From contig NC_077247.1 in the NCBI RefSeq assembly GCF_947179165.1, positions 45,924,935-45,988,934 on the forward strand: a DNA stretch of 64,000 bases, written 5' to 3'. Shown piece by piece: positions 13,055 to 24,900 of this stretch. The notes below the pieces were generated by a model. It saw only the letters and a list, made by a program, of their open reading frames with translations. It was not told the origin of the DNA and did no database searches. Position 1 is the stretch's first letter. Every line of letters starts with the position of its first letter. This stretch comes from Solanum dulcamara. Lineage: Eukaryota; Streptophyta; Magnoliopsida; Solanales; Solanaceae. A program made the position numbers and the translations under genes.

Positions 13055-15123
13055 ATGCTCACCGAAAAACCTTAAATTCCACTGCTCCAACTTTAAGTGA
13101 GATAAACGAATATAGATCAAAATCAAAAGTTATAGTCCATCCACTCCACGCGTGCAGTTAATTAACTTATCATAAACTTTTCTTACCGTACCATTATAAT
13201 TATATTAAGTTAATTAAGCAAGATTGGTTGTGCCAGGACACCACAAAACAAAAAAAGATCTATTTACCAAAAAACAAGCTTAAAACTTGGCCTTTGTTTT
13301 GTTGCTGTCGTCTCCATGCCATTAGCATCTAATTAACCGGCTACAATTTGCATTAAAAAAGAGAAAAACAAATACGAGTCTAATTAATGTTATCGACATG
13401 GAGTTAATATTCTTGCAATTTTCTTTGTTCTTATAATTACTAATACTTATTTAGATCCTTTTATCATTCGATAGCAAAAAAAATTGTTTCAAAATATTTG
13501 TCGAACTAATAAGTCATTAGTTTTTTTTCTGAAATTGTACGAATACATTAATACAGCCCTAAGAAGGCATATGCACATCAATAATTCATTTATACGTACG
13601 CATAATTTAGTCACATTTCCTTTATATGATTAATCCCATCAAATGAATTCTTAATAAATGTGTCAGAATAATACTATTATTGGGGGGAACATAAGAGTAA
13701 TGTTTTAGTACGTACTAGCTAGAAAAATATTCAAACCTTAATTAGAGTTAGGACAAATTTCTCCCTTAAATTTAACTTCCTCGCTTAAGCCGGCAGACAC
13801 ATAAATCAACAGCTGGCTTTCCCTTTTCTTAACAATCTGTTTGAGAAAATGGACTATTTACTCTTGTAATTTACAGCACCTTCCAAATATAATAAATCAT
13901 TGAGCATAACATAGGTTCAGTAGATGGTACACTTGTGTTTGAGCCTGATCAGGGCATAACCTAAGAGACATATATGAGGCCTATTAGGTCAAAGTGCACA
14001 ATACGTGTCATGGGTTTGAATCGTAATAAATATTATATTTCAGTCGAACACTCACTCACTACAATGATAGGGGAAGACCTCAATGAAAAGGTGGAGTCTT
14101 TAAGAGGGGTGGGAGCCAATGAGGGTGGATCATAGAGTAGGACTGACAAAATTTTAGGCTGACAAGCTTTTGAAAAATAGTGCACATGATATCTGAGGCG
14201 AATCCCACATTAAAATGAAAGAAGAAAGTAAAGAGATGCATAAGACATAACATAAATTCACATGGTACACACATTTTTTTATCTCGTGGATGATGGTGTA
14301 ACCCAAAGACCAAAAAGACAATCTGTAAAATCTGTTGGTCCTAATCGGACGATACATACCGTGAATATATATATATATATATTTACTTTTGGTCAATATA
14401 TAACACTTACCAACTAAATCAAGAAAATAAAAAATAAAAGTTCTATTCCGGGATTCATTCCAATCTTGTTTTTTAATCGAGCACATGAAATGTTTAGAGG
14501 CATGCTTGAATTAATCTTCTTGTATTTTTCAATTATAAACAAAAAACAGAAGTACATTTCCGGTTAGGAAGTAGATATGATATGCTAAATAATAATAATA
14601 ATCAACAGAGAAAAATATTAACTATTAAGCACGCGTCTTTTTTTAAAAATTAAATGGTCAATTAGGTATATACCAATATCATAGAGTACATGATTAATTT
14701 CCTTGATCTTGTGCTAAAAAATATTCTAAGCACCTACCATTAATAATACCATAGATTTCACGGGATTAGATTAAGTAAATCTACCTAAACTTAAGTTTGG
14801 ATTACAAATTTGAATTTTTCTAACTGAAAAATGAAATAAACAAATCACATATTGTTATTGTTTATGCATGCAATCATCCAGTAGTTACACTCACGTAATA
14901 AGTCTTATAAGGAAAAGTAATAAGAGAAAATATAATTTTTGCCATGCTAACTTGTATGGTCCCTAGTGATCAAGCTATTTCTTTTATACCTTCTTAGTAT
15001 TTTGAATGGTATTCCTGTTTATTTAAAATTAAAAAGTCAACGATAATCCTTGATCTAAATCTTCTTGCAAAATTTTAAATAATAATTATGTCCATAAGAC
15101 AAACTCTCTAAAATAGTGGCAGT

Positions 15124-15146
15124 GGTTGTCACTTTAAGTGACAACC
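15124..15146. repeat. Perfect 11-bp stem palindrome
   Basis: GGTTGTCACTT, one spacer T, then its exact inverse AAGTGACAACC. It lies 4 bp before the 51-bp tandem duplication. Confidence 0.75.
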
Positions 15147-15150
15147 CATA

Positions 15151-15252
15151 TGCGTTGATTGGTTCTTTTATTTTATTTAATTGTCATATTCCCAAGGGTA
15201 CTGCGTTGATTGGTTCTTTTATTTTATTTAATTGTCATATTCCCAAGGGTAC
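15151..15252. repeat. Exact 51-bp tandem duplication
   Basis: Copy 1 is at 15151-15201 and copy 2 at 15202-15252; both start tgcgttgattggttctttta. I see no mismatch between them, so the duplication is recent relative to most repeats here. Confidence 0.9.
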
Positions 15253-16665
15253 TGTTTCGATTGTATAATAATGTTTTAATTGATTAATTTTCATTATTCT
15301 TTTATTAGTTTACCTCTATTTTTGTCTTTACGAGCTAGAAGGAAGACAAAAACAATGCAATTTAGTCTTCTTAAGACTTGGAGGCCATTCCTTCGTGAGT
15401 GTACTAGCAAAACATGTTCAGTACGTCACGCCATAGAGATCATATTATTGTTTTAATTATTTTTTGAGTATATATAATCGAGCAATAATATAAATAAGAG
15501 AAACAAATATACTGTAATGTGGATTTGAGTCGATTTAGCACAAATGCCTAATCCTCAAGCTTTTGAGGGCTCATTCAACGGTTACTCGAACCAAACTAGT
15601 CACATAGCACGTATATGCAATTTCAGAGAGTTGAAAACAGAAAATGCAATAAAACCAAGTTACCTTACACTATACTGTACTATTTAGAAATTATATACAT
15701 ATAGTCTCATTTTTTTAAAATTAAAATTAAGTCGACTCTCTTTACTTTCCTTTTTAAACTGTTTATATAAACTTAATTTTCGAGAAGTACTGTTCCTCTG
15801 TATAATGTACCTAATCTTACGTCCATATAACATGCTTCAAATCAACCCACAAAATTATTTCTACCTTCATTACCCCATAATTTGTGCCCCAATTGTCCAA
15901 TAAGGACCGACCGTGCCTCAACAAGCATAAAATTAACAAGAATTTTTATGGCCCTAGAATTAATAAATAGGAGCATAAAACAACATAGGTGGCCCGGTGA
16001 TGGCCGACACTATTGACTTGTAATGAATGAAAATAATTGGAACATCCCCGTTAATACATAGAATTAAATTAAAGATTTTCCAACAAAGGGAAGATCAATG
16101 AATCTTATTACTGCGAGTCCATGACTCGAGTTTCGAATTTAAGCTTTGAGAATATAACTAATAAAATTAGTCCATTTGACATGCCTATTTATTAATTAAC
16201 CTTATTTTTGCTCGCTTAATTCAATACATTTAGTTGATATGTAACACAAATAAACTCATAAAAAACCTTCTCAAAATATTTTTTCAAAAAATCATTTTTG
16301 GTATTTGATATTTATTTATAAAGTTATAATAAAGAAGGAAGTTTTTGTTAAGTAAGTAAACAAATTATAAGAAAACAAATAAAGAAATTTAAACTTGATA
16401 ATAGTCGGGTAGGTTGGGTTACGACTCATTGTTGTGCTCATTTTAATCAAACTTATTGCAGCTTAAATAACTTTTTTTATTAGCTCTACTCATTTGATTT
16501 TCGACACACACCTAGATTTAGCTCAATTATCAACCGATTCATTTGCCATGACTATCATATGGAAATGGAAAGTCTCTTAGAGCACTTTCTCTTTTTATCG
16601 ACTCTACATGACATAGATATGAATTAGTCAGGCCAATAAATTTGAATGATAGATACTTAATAATT

Positions 16666-16940
16666 TGTTAGATATCATCAATGGAGATATCTTATTGAAC
16701 ACTATCATGAATCTAGAATGTTCTACATTGAGAGAGAATGAGAGAATATGAATTAGAGAAAACACTCTGTTAATTAACTTCAATGTGTCTGTTAATTAAC
16801 TTCAATGTGAAATATATGTATATATACAAAATTAGTTTTAACTACCTTCTAACCATCTAACTAACTTTTGCTAACTAAGCCTCTAGGTTCTGTTATTTAC
16901 ACATTAACCCCAACCTTCCAATGTTACACCTTCTTTAGTA
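16666..16940 (-). repeat. 3' LTR of the copia element
   Basis: In element orientation it begins TACTAAAGAAGG and ends ATATCTAACA. It is 22 bp longer than the 5' LTR because of an internal tandem duplication of ctgttaattaacttcaatgt-type sequence at 16767-16788 and 16789-16810. The purine tract GAGGGGGAG (16941-16949 on the complement) abuts it. Confidence 0.9.
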
Positions 16941-17353
16941 CTCCCCCTCAAGTTTGAGGGTATGAACAGATTTGATACTCTAAACTTGGATAACAAATAT
17001 TCATGTTGATTCTTTCTCAGTCCTTTAGTTAGCATGTAAGCTTCTTGCTCCTTGGTATGAAGGTACTTTCTTTCAACTAGCCCTTGTTGTATTTTTTCCC
17101 TGATGAAATGGCAGTCCAATTTTATGTGTTTTGTTCTTTAATATAGTATAGGATTTGCAACAATTTGAATTGCTGATTTATTGTCACTGTGAATGGTAAC
17201 TGGTGTTCGAACCTCAGCTCCCAGTTCTTTGAACAATCTGACTATCCATACCACTTTAGCTACTGCACTAGCCATGCTCCTATACTTTGCTTCAGCTGAA
17301 CTTCTAGATATTATTTCCTGCTGTTTAGATTTCCAAGATATCAATGAGTCCGC
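16941..17353 (-). pseudogene. Copia RNase H remnant
   Basis: Read right to left it encodes DSLISWKSKQQ, then SSAEAKYRSM (catalytic Glu) and HSDNKSAI (catalytic Asp), then RTKHI.LDCHFIREKIQQGL to the end of pol. A TAA stop interrupts it between NPILY and RTKHI (about 17135), at the place where related elements have a Glu codon. Upstream it is cut off from the reverse transcriptase by foreign sequence at about 17354-17686. Confidence 0.85.
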
Positions 17354-17686
17354 ATCTTGTTTTCAAAGATGAGTTGTAGATGAGTCGATTCGATCACCCC
17401 ACATATCGATGGTTTTTTATCGCAGGTTTCATTACTTTTCTTCCATTTCGCCGCAGAAGGAAAAGGATATCGAATGTTTGATTCAAGAACCTACGGGAAG
17501 GGCTGATTTGCGGATGAGGAATTAGCATACTGACTCGCTTTCATCCTTCCCGTTTATAGACCAAGGAAAACTCTTTTTAGTAAGTGTTAGTGTTCCAATA
17601 ACCAATATAAAAGGGCTAGTTCAGTCTCCCAGCTTAACCATAATCCAGTGACTGATCTTCTAGTATGTAAACAAGCTCCTAGTATG
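17354..17686. other. Non-retroviral filler inside the copia pol gene
   Basis: About 330 bp separate the end of reverse transcriptase (LKIYCES) from the start of RNase H (DSLISW), where related elements have only some 20 codons. The interval has no Copia coding similarity and appears richer in G and C than its surroundings, with words such as cctacgggaagggctgattt. It is unlike other repeats in the window. Filler captured during double-strand-break repair is the simplest reading; an organellar source is possible but untested. Confidence 0.6.
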
Positions 17687-18946
17687 ACTCACAATATATT
17701 TTTAACTGCTTGTGACTTTTGCTGGATAACAGTAAACCTAATCCTAGATGGCCCTTTATGTATTTCACAACCTTGAGTGCAACATTGAGATGAGACTGTT
17801 TAGGTTGATGTAGGAACTGCCTTAGAGTCTGTGTAGCAAAAGAGATGTTTGGTCTGGTAACATTTAGATACAAGAGTTTACCAACTAATCTTCTATATAC
17901 TGTGGTATCTTCCATTAGTTTGTCATCGTTCCCTTTTCCATTAGCTTCATCATACTCTTTGGTTGTCAATTGAACATTAGGATCCAGGGGTGTAGAGGCT
18001 GGTTTGGCAGCACCTAGTCCAGCTTTAAAGATGATTTCTAGAGAGTACTTTCTCTGTTCCATTACAATGCCTTCTTGGGATATGGCAAACTCAATTCTAA
18101 GAAAGTACCTAAGTTTTCCTAGGTCTTTCATCTTAAAGGTATCTTGCAGAATTTTTTTGGTTTCTTGAATGAGCATGAGGTCATTACCAATGATCATCAT
18201 GTCATCTACATAGACTAGGATTAACACAATAATTGTAATAATTCTTTTAACAAACAAAGAGTAGTCTAGATGACTTTGAACAAAGCCAAGTATGATAAGA
18301 GCCTTTATCAGTTTATTAGTCCACTGTCTTGGAGCTTGCTTTAGTCCATAAAGGGATTTAATAATCCTACATACAGCTTTATCCCCCTGCACATTAAATC
18401 CAATGGGAATTTGGAAGCCATGAAGAAGAGTCATATAGACTTCATCAAATAAATCTACCTGAAGGAAGGCATTAGAGACATCCATCAGATGGATGGGCCA
18501 ATTGTCAGTAGTTGCAAGGGCCAAAACACTTCTGACAATGACCATCTTCACCACTGGGGAGAAGGTCTTTTTGTATTCAAAGCCTTCTCTCTGATTGAAA
18601 TCCTTTGCTACAAGTCTGGATTTAAACTTGTCAACCTCACTTGAAGGTGTATACTTAATGTTAAAAATCCATTTGTCACTAATAACCTTTTTGTGCTTAG
18701 GCAAAGGAACAACCTGACAGGTGTTGTTGGATTCCAAGGCTGCGATTTCAGCTTGATAGCTTCAACCCACCTTGTATCCTTACAAGCCTCCTTAAAAGTT
18801 GAGGGTTCAACATCAGTGCTAAACTTGGAAAGGAAAGCTTGGTAAGGGAAAGCCAGATTATCATAACCAAGGTACTGATTAATTAAGTATAATGGTTGAG
18901 GTGGAGAGTGGACAGTAGCAGAGGCTACATAGTCCATCAACCACAA
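17687..18946 (-). pseudogene. Copia reverse transcriptase
   Basis: The main open stretch (17679-18737, about 350 codons) contains SDKWIFNIKY, the first catalytic region HLMDVSNAFL, SLYGLKQAPRQW and the YVDDM active-site box, followed by MKDLGKLRYFL and the LLYL connection region. The N-terminal part (18608-18946, ending STFKEACKDTRWVEAIKLKSQ) is in another frame, so there is a frameshift near 18720-18740. The catalytic Asp residues are intact, unlike those of the integrase. The product, if expressed, would be truncated after LKIYCES by the filler. Confidence 0.9.
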
Positions 18947-19194
18947 TGGTGCTTTGGGGCTCCTATGAGACTTTCTCTAAGCAGGAAGCACAGGTGCATG
19001 ATCATTCTCAGCTGAAACTATAGAAGTTGGTACACCAGGATCAACTGGTACCACATGATTTGCAGGTATCTTAGGAACTGCAGAATCTGCTTAATGAGGG
19101 GTATGCTCTAAAGGAGTAGTAGTGGTAGGAAATAATCGCTCTGCACTGGATGAGTGAACAACAAAGGAAAATATGAATTCCCTAAAAATGACAT

Positions 19195-20215
19195 CTATGC
19201 TGAGAAAGAAATGCCCTCTTTCAGAGCATAAAGAATATACCCCTTAGTCTGTTCACTGTACCCCATAAGTGTGGCAACGACACTTCTAGGCAGAAACTTG
19301 TCATGAATATGCATATTTTTGGCAAAGCACAAGCAACCTAGGACTCTCATATGTTGGAGGAAAGGTTTTCTATTGTGAAAGGCTTCATATGGAGATTTTT
19401 CATGTAAGACAGGAGTAGGCAACCTGTTGATGATATAAGTGGCACCGAGAATGCAATGTCCCCAAAATCTGAGAGGAATATGACCTTGAAATCTGATTGC
19501 CCTGGTCACTTCTAATATATGTTTATACTTCCTCTCGATAACATCATTTTTCTGTGGAGTGTGAATACATGTCCTTTGATTAACTATACCCATACTAGTG
19601 TATAACTACTAATATTCAGTATTAACAAAATCGAAACCATTATAAGTTCTGATGGCCTTAACCAATGAACCAAATTGAGCGTGAACTAAAGGGAATAAGT
19701 TTTGCAACACAGCACAAACATCACTTTTCAATTTTATTAGAAATACCCACAATATTGTGGTACAATCATCAATAATTATGACAAAAAATCTATTACCATA
19801 ATATGTGAGAGTTTTAAAAGGTCCCCAAACATCTATGCGTAACAAGTTGAATGGAGAAGAAGACACATAAATACTATGTGGAGGCCATCATTTTCTCCAA
19901 AAATTACCTTCTCCTGCCCAGTATAGAGGTCCTGAAAGATAACAAAGTCAGAAAAGAAGGAGACTGCACATTTTAGATCCCTAGTAATCTTATAAACTGA
20001 TAGAAGGTTGAATTTAAATTCAGGAATTAGAAGAACATTTTTGATGAGATCATGTTGAGTCATATTACATGATCCTGTATGTGTCGCAATAATAGTATCA
20101 CCATTTGGCAAATGTACTCTCCTAAGTGTATCTTGGGATAGTTGCTCTTTATGATCAAGCAAATCTGAGTTATGTGTCATATGATGGTTGCACCAGAGTC
20201 TATAACCCAATTATC
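19195..20215 (-). pseudogene. Copia protease and integrase, broken and internally deleted
   Basis: The protease active site WVIDSGAT lies near 20189-20210 on the complement. A 1-base loss follows it, putting HHMTHNSDLL in another frame, and the pepsin-like fold continues to VLLIPEFKFNLLSV. After GENDGLHI the reading jumps directly to SSSPFNLLRIDVWGPF of the integrase core. The zinc-binding pre-integrase domain (about 75-80 residues with HHCC ligands) is missing. In the core the first Asp (RIDVWGP) and the Glu (QKNDVIERKY) are present, but the middle Asp is replaced (AIRTYNG where relatives have SDNG). A stop near 19605 separates the two core halves. The integrase cannot be active. Confidence 0.88.
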
Positions 20216-20332
20216 ATGTGTAAGTCCTGTAGTAAGAGAAAATACATTACCTGCTGAGGAGAAGCTTTCTTGAACCAGATTAGCTCCTGCTGTGGTGTTG
20301 CTATGAGACATGAATATTGCTTCAGTGCCTCC

Positions 20333-21400
20333 CTACACATTAGTTCGACCAAACAAATGCAATATCTGATTATATTGCTCATGCAACACATTCATACCTC
20401 TGTTGTAGTCTAGATGCTCAGATTGCCCAGTACTGCTTCCAGTATTTTTAAAATTAGAGTTACCTTGATTGATACTCCAGTTATAGTCTATATCTCCAGT
20501 GTACCTTTGTGGTGGTGGATTACTAACCACATGATTAGTAGTAGGATAGGTTCTCCTCTCAGTTTTAGACTTTCCTTTACTAGTATAGGAATTGTTGTTA
20601 GGATATTCTTTTCTCCTCCTCTCATAACTAGGAGGATAGCCATGTAGTTGATAACAAATAGCTTGAGTGTGACCCTTACATTTACAGTAATCAAAGAATG
20701 CATTTGGATCACAACTGGAAGTATGTGGTGATTTGTGTTTAGGCTGTGGAGCTGGTGCATTTCGAGTGGTGAACAAGACATGCAAATCAGACTGACTACA
20801 AGATGTTTATGAAATAGTATGCTGACTCTCTCTTTTAACTAATATTAAATAAGCCTTATTCAATGAAGGCAGAAGTATCATCATTAAAATCTGCCCTCGA
20901 ACTTGTTCATAATTCTCATTTAGACCCATAAGAAACTATAACAACTTCTGATTATGCATGAACACTATAAATTTTCTCGAATTTTGACAATTACAACGAG
21001 GAATTGGATTTAAGCTGTCAAATTCTACCCACAGAGCTTTTAATCGTGAGAAATAGACAGAAATGGAATTCGTACCTTGACTGATAGTAGCAATTTCCTT
21101 GTGAAGCTGAAAGATACGAGATTCATCGACTTTATCATATCGTTCTCGAAGATCCTTTCATACCGATGCAATATTAGTCGAGTACACAATGCCTCCAAGT
21201 TGTTTCTTTGACACACAATTCATGATCCGTGATAATATAATGACATTGCATCGATCCCACAGATTCGTCAAGTTTGGACGATAATTTTCCCTTTTGCAGG
21301 ACCCATTGATTAATCCAGTTTGTTGTGACCTAGAATGGCAAATTGCATGGCTCCACTCCACACAAAGAAGTTCTCAGCTCTAGTTAGTTGAATAGAGACA
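20333..21400 (-). pseudogene. Copia gag remnant
   Basis: Read right to left, the N-terminal gag resembles the retrotransposon UBN2/DUF4219 type (NLWDRCNVIILSRIMNCV, then QLHKEIATISQGTNS and YFSRLKALWVEFD). The C-terminal part carries a zinc knuckle of the type DYC.CKGHTQAICYQLHGYP. The first Cys of the CX2CX4HX4C knuckle is Phe here (FDYCKCKGH), so zinc binding is probably lost. Frameshifts and stops interrupt it at about 21155, 20930 and 20800. Confidence 0.8.
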
Positions 21401-21558
21401 AGCATAACACCTGAATTATCAATAATATTAGAAAGAGGGGATGATTATGACTCAGCTTTTCTAGTAACTCATTATCGACAGTTCCCATTGCTGATCTATA
21501 TCAATTTCTGTCTCTGTATGTGTTAGCTCGAAATTGCAATCACACTAGTGATTGAGAA

Positions 21559-21570
21559 GCTCTGATACCA
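21559..21570 (-). other. Primer-binding site (initiator Met tRNA)
   Basis: On the element strand the 12 bases TGGTATCAGAGC follow directly after the 5' LTR terminus ...TCTAACA. This is the standard plant Copia site complementary to the 3' end of initiator methionine tRNA, which primes minus-strand DNA synthesis. It fixes the LTR boundary at 21571. Confidence 0.95.
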
Positions 21571-21823
21571 TGTTAGATATCATCAATGAAGATATCTTGT
21601 TGAACACTATCATGAATCTAGAATGTTCTACATTGGGAGAGAATGAAAGGAGATGAATTAGAGAAAATACTCTGTTAATTAACTGCAATGTGCAGTACAT
21701 GTATATATACAGAGCTAGTTCTAACTATCTTCTAACCATCTAACTAACTTTTGCTAACTAAGCCTCTAGGTTCTGTTATTTACACGTTGACCCCAACCTT
21801 CTTATGTTACACCTTCTTTAATA
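21571..21823 (-). repeat. 5' LTR of the copia element
   Basis: In element orientation it begins TATTAAAGAAGG and ends ATATCTAACA. It aligns to 16666-16940 with about 21 mismatches and lacks the 22-bp duplication. TSD TAATT follows at 21824-21828. Confidence 0.9.
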
Positions 21824-21864
21824 TAATTATAGAAGAAATCTTATACATATAGTGATATTACAAA

Positions 21865-21990
21865 ATTGTCAAAATGGAAGGGGGTGGGGGGTGGGGGGTG
21901 GGAAACAGACACAGATACACACTTTTGTAATATTGTCAAAATGGAAGGGGGCGGGGGGTGGGAAACAGACACACATACATACTTTTTCTC
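21865..21990. repeat. G-rich tandem pair with a quadruplex-type motif
   Basis: Two imperfect copies (from 21865 and from 21932) of attgtcaaaatggaaggggg followed by G-runs and gggaaacagacaca. The first copy has four G-runs of 5, 6, 6 and 3 bases separated by single T residues (21880-21902), which fits an intramolecular G-quadruplex with one-base loops. The second copy has only three runs. It starts about 40 bp beyond the copia insertion. Confidence 0.8.
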
Positions 21991-24900
21991 TTACATTTTT
22001 TCCCCAAGGTTTTGTTTTGTTTGTAGTGTCTTAATATGGGGTGAATTGTCGGCATTGAAAAAGAGAGGTTTGCTAGGCAAAAATTGTACACTTGGCTCCT
22101 TGTCCACTTGTTTATGGACACAACAATTAATTTTTCCGGCTATTCTTACTAGCTGCCCAATGGGTTTTGTATTACTTAATTTTTAGTATGAATATGCATG
22201 ATTGGATTGTTACAATTTTCAACCATATACACTTTACACATATATCTCCCTTCCTACCCTTTTGTGTTTTACTCCATGTGCTGTTTTTTTTGTTGTTGTT
22301 GCATTTACATAGTTATATATATATTTCATATTTTGGGATGGATAAAAATATATAATTAGACTTAACTCCTGATAATAGCACATATATATAGGATTTTGTG
22401 CAACAAGTATCGATTTATTATTGCAATTCAACTTATATGTGAATTTGAATTGAGGACTGTAGAATTTATCCTGTGTACTAACAGATAAATTATACAGAAA
22501 ACACATTAATGTATTAATTAAGGAATAAAACCAAAAAAAAAAACTGAATTGATGGGCCGGGGCAATTTGAAATTAGCTGTAAGCACTAATTTATGGTAGT
22601 GAATAGCCACTAAAATTCTTTTGGCATATATAGGAGTTGGCAGCATGAAATTTGTCTTTAGAGGTGTCTTGCTTCTCATTTATATATGTAAAACTTGTTG
22701 CCTCAATTCTGATAGTAAAATGTGAAAAGTACACATGTCCCCTTTTCTTTTAAAAGAAACAAGAGAAAATGAAAAATTAATGATCATCGACTGAAAATAT
22801 AATGAGGCAGATAATATATGGATCAATTAATTACTACAAGTACGAAGAAGGAATTGAAAAAAGATGTTGCTTCACATTCTAGGTTATTTTATACTATATT
22901 ACATTTATTCCAATGATCGCTTGAAGCCTTCAACTTAGATGACATCCTGATCATTTAGATTATGGTAATAAGTAACTTGTTATATATACTTTCTTATTTG
23001 AGTAATTGTTTGTTAAAAGAAAGGACGCAACTAGCTATGGCCTATGAGTTATACATTTTCAACATTATATTTAGGCTTATTATCAATAATATGATCTAGC
23101 CAACTAGCTAATCTTCTGTTAGATTATTTTTTTTAGATTTAGTTTTTCTGATGTATATTTTATGTTCTGATTGAAACCCCAAAGAAGAAGAAGAAAAGAG
23201 GCGCTTTCTAGCTGCCTTAATTATAACAGAAATTATTCTTCATATGACTAATCAAATTAATTAAATATTTAATTACTATTCATGTGAGGCACGATATCCT
23301 TTAATTTATTTACATCTTTTTATTTCTTTAAGTTAGATACAATACAAGGATAAAGAGTATAATTGAATATAGTTAAATAGCTCCTAATTAAATAATTAAG
23401 GAATCTTAGAGTCGTCAGAGATTTAACCTGAGAATTTTGTTCATTCCTTGACGAAATCCATCACTTCTAATGATTGGATTTATAATAGTCCATTGTTAGT
23501 ATTCTATGAGAATGATGTATATTTTTTATGATTTCGTAATAGCCAAGAAAACAACATGCAGACCATGCCTCTACTTTAAGTAATACATCATGAGTTAAAT
23601 ACGTATAATTCTATATAATTGGGTCAGTTCTTGGAATTAATAAATTAAGATTATTGGACTGGCTAACTCTTAGTTTATATCAAGTAGAAACTAGAAAAAT
23701 ATAATATTAATATTTGAAAAGTAAGTAAAAAATATTATTTAAAGATTATTTATATAAAACATACACAAATAAAATGGGCTGGAGGTGGTAGGAGTTGGAG
23801 GCTTGGGGTCGAGGTCACGGGGGTTTAGGGGGACTTGAGGGAGGGTCGAATGTGAGGAGGAGGCAATTAACATAAAATACTATTTAAGAAATATGTTTTT
23901 TCCTATTCTTACTCAAGAAGTGATCATTTCCTAATTTATGACGAATTTGTTTTCTAGATAAATTGTTTCTAAAATATTCTAATGGAAAAATTAAGAAAAA
24001 ATTCATCAGCAATATGCATTTGTCTATGGACTCTGAATTTTCTATTCAAATGCGAGGAATATATACAAAAAAGGAGCTGTTAATTTTCACGCGTTAAATC
24101 TATAATAATGAAAGTTTATTTTTTGTATTTGTATTAATAATATAAATAAGAAATATGCCACCAATAACTAAATGGAAGCGAAGAGTAATAATAAAATACA
24201 CAGGCGTATAGCGTGATGGTCTTAATTAATTTACTTGATATATACTATTCTAGAATACTACTTAATTTATTACATATATAGCTTCATCATAAGGAATCTC
24301 AATCTTAGATTGTTAGATGGCAACATTATTATTGGACAGTTTGGTGTACTAAACTTTTGTTATGCTTGGGGTTCGAAAAAGGACCAAATCACAATGGTAT
24401 ATCGTATGTATGCATCATTTTCTTGTCTTGTAAGTAATTCTGACTACTTTCACAATTCGAACCGATCGTGACCTCCCAATCACATGAAAGTAAATTTACC
24501 AATTAGGTTAATATTCCTTTTAATAATGCCATTATTATAAACTAAAGAAAATGTATCTAATACCAAGATGTGTTCATTTCTTGACTAAATCTACAAGTAA
24601 TAATTAGTGTATTATATATAATAGTTACACAAATTCTCTGAGAGTGATGTACTGCATTTTAAAACATGCCAGTCTTTAATCTTAGACTTTTGCACAACAA
24701 AACTTTTTCTTTCAACTCTTTTTTTTTGGGGGAGGGGGAGGGGTCATTGTCTCATTTCCATTCTACTTGTTTTTCATTCACCAGCATCCCCGGGGATAAA
24801 AAAAGGAGCAATAACTCGGACTAGCCACTTTTCAATTTTGTAATTAAGAAATAGTCACCATCATAGAGTTTTAAATTTCAAAAGTGAAATTTCACTGCAA

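Larger units (their letters stand above)
13060..16660. other. Intergenic, no gene recognised
   Basis: AT-rich with no supportable coding region. It contains a short (TA)n run near 14366-14381, a possible degenerate SINE around 13925-14030 (B-box-like gggtttgaatc), and the duplication and palindrome at 15124-15252 listed separately. A minus-strand frame at 14154-14486 passes through the TA run and is not convincing. Confidence 0.5.
16661..21828 (-). mobile_element. Complete, decayed Ty1/copia retrotransposon with TAATT duplication
   Basis: The element runs right to left between TAATT at 16661-16665 and TAATT at 21824-21828. In element orientation it has a 253-bp 5' LTR (21571-21823), a primer-binding site complementary to initiator Met tRNA, gag, protease, integrase, reverse transcriptase, RNase H, a purine tract and a 275-bp 3' LTR (16666-16940). 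The order PR-IN-RT-RH is diagnostic of Copia. The LTRs begin TA and end CA instead of TG...CA. By eye they differ at about 21 of 253 aligned sites (roughly 8%), so the insertion is old. All coding domains are broken, and it can only have moved with help from another copy. Confidence 0.92.

Noticed and set aside
20414..20781. Other frames over copia gag
   Set aside because: Shadow frames; the zinc-knuckle reading is the meaningful one.
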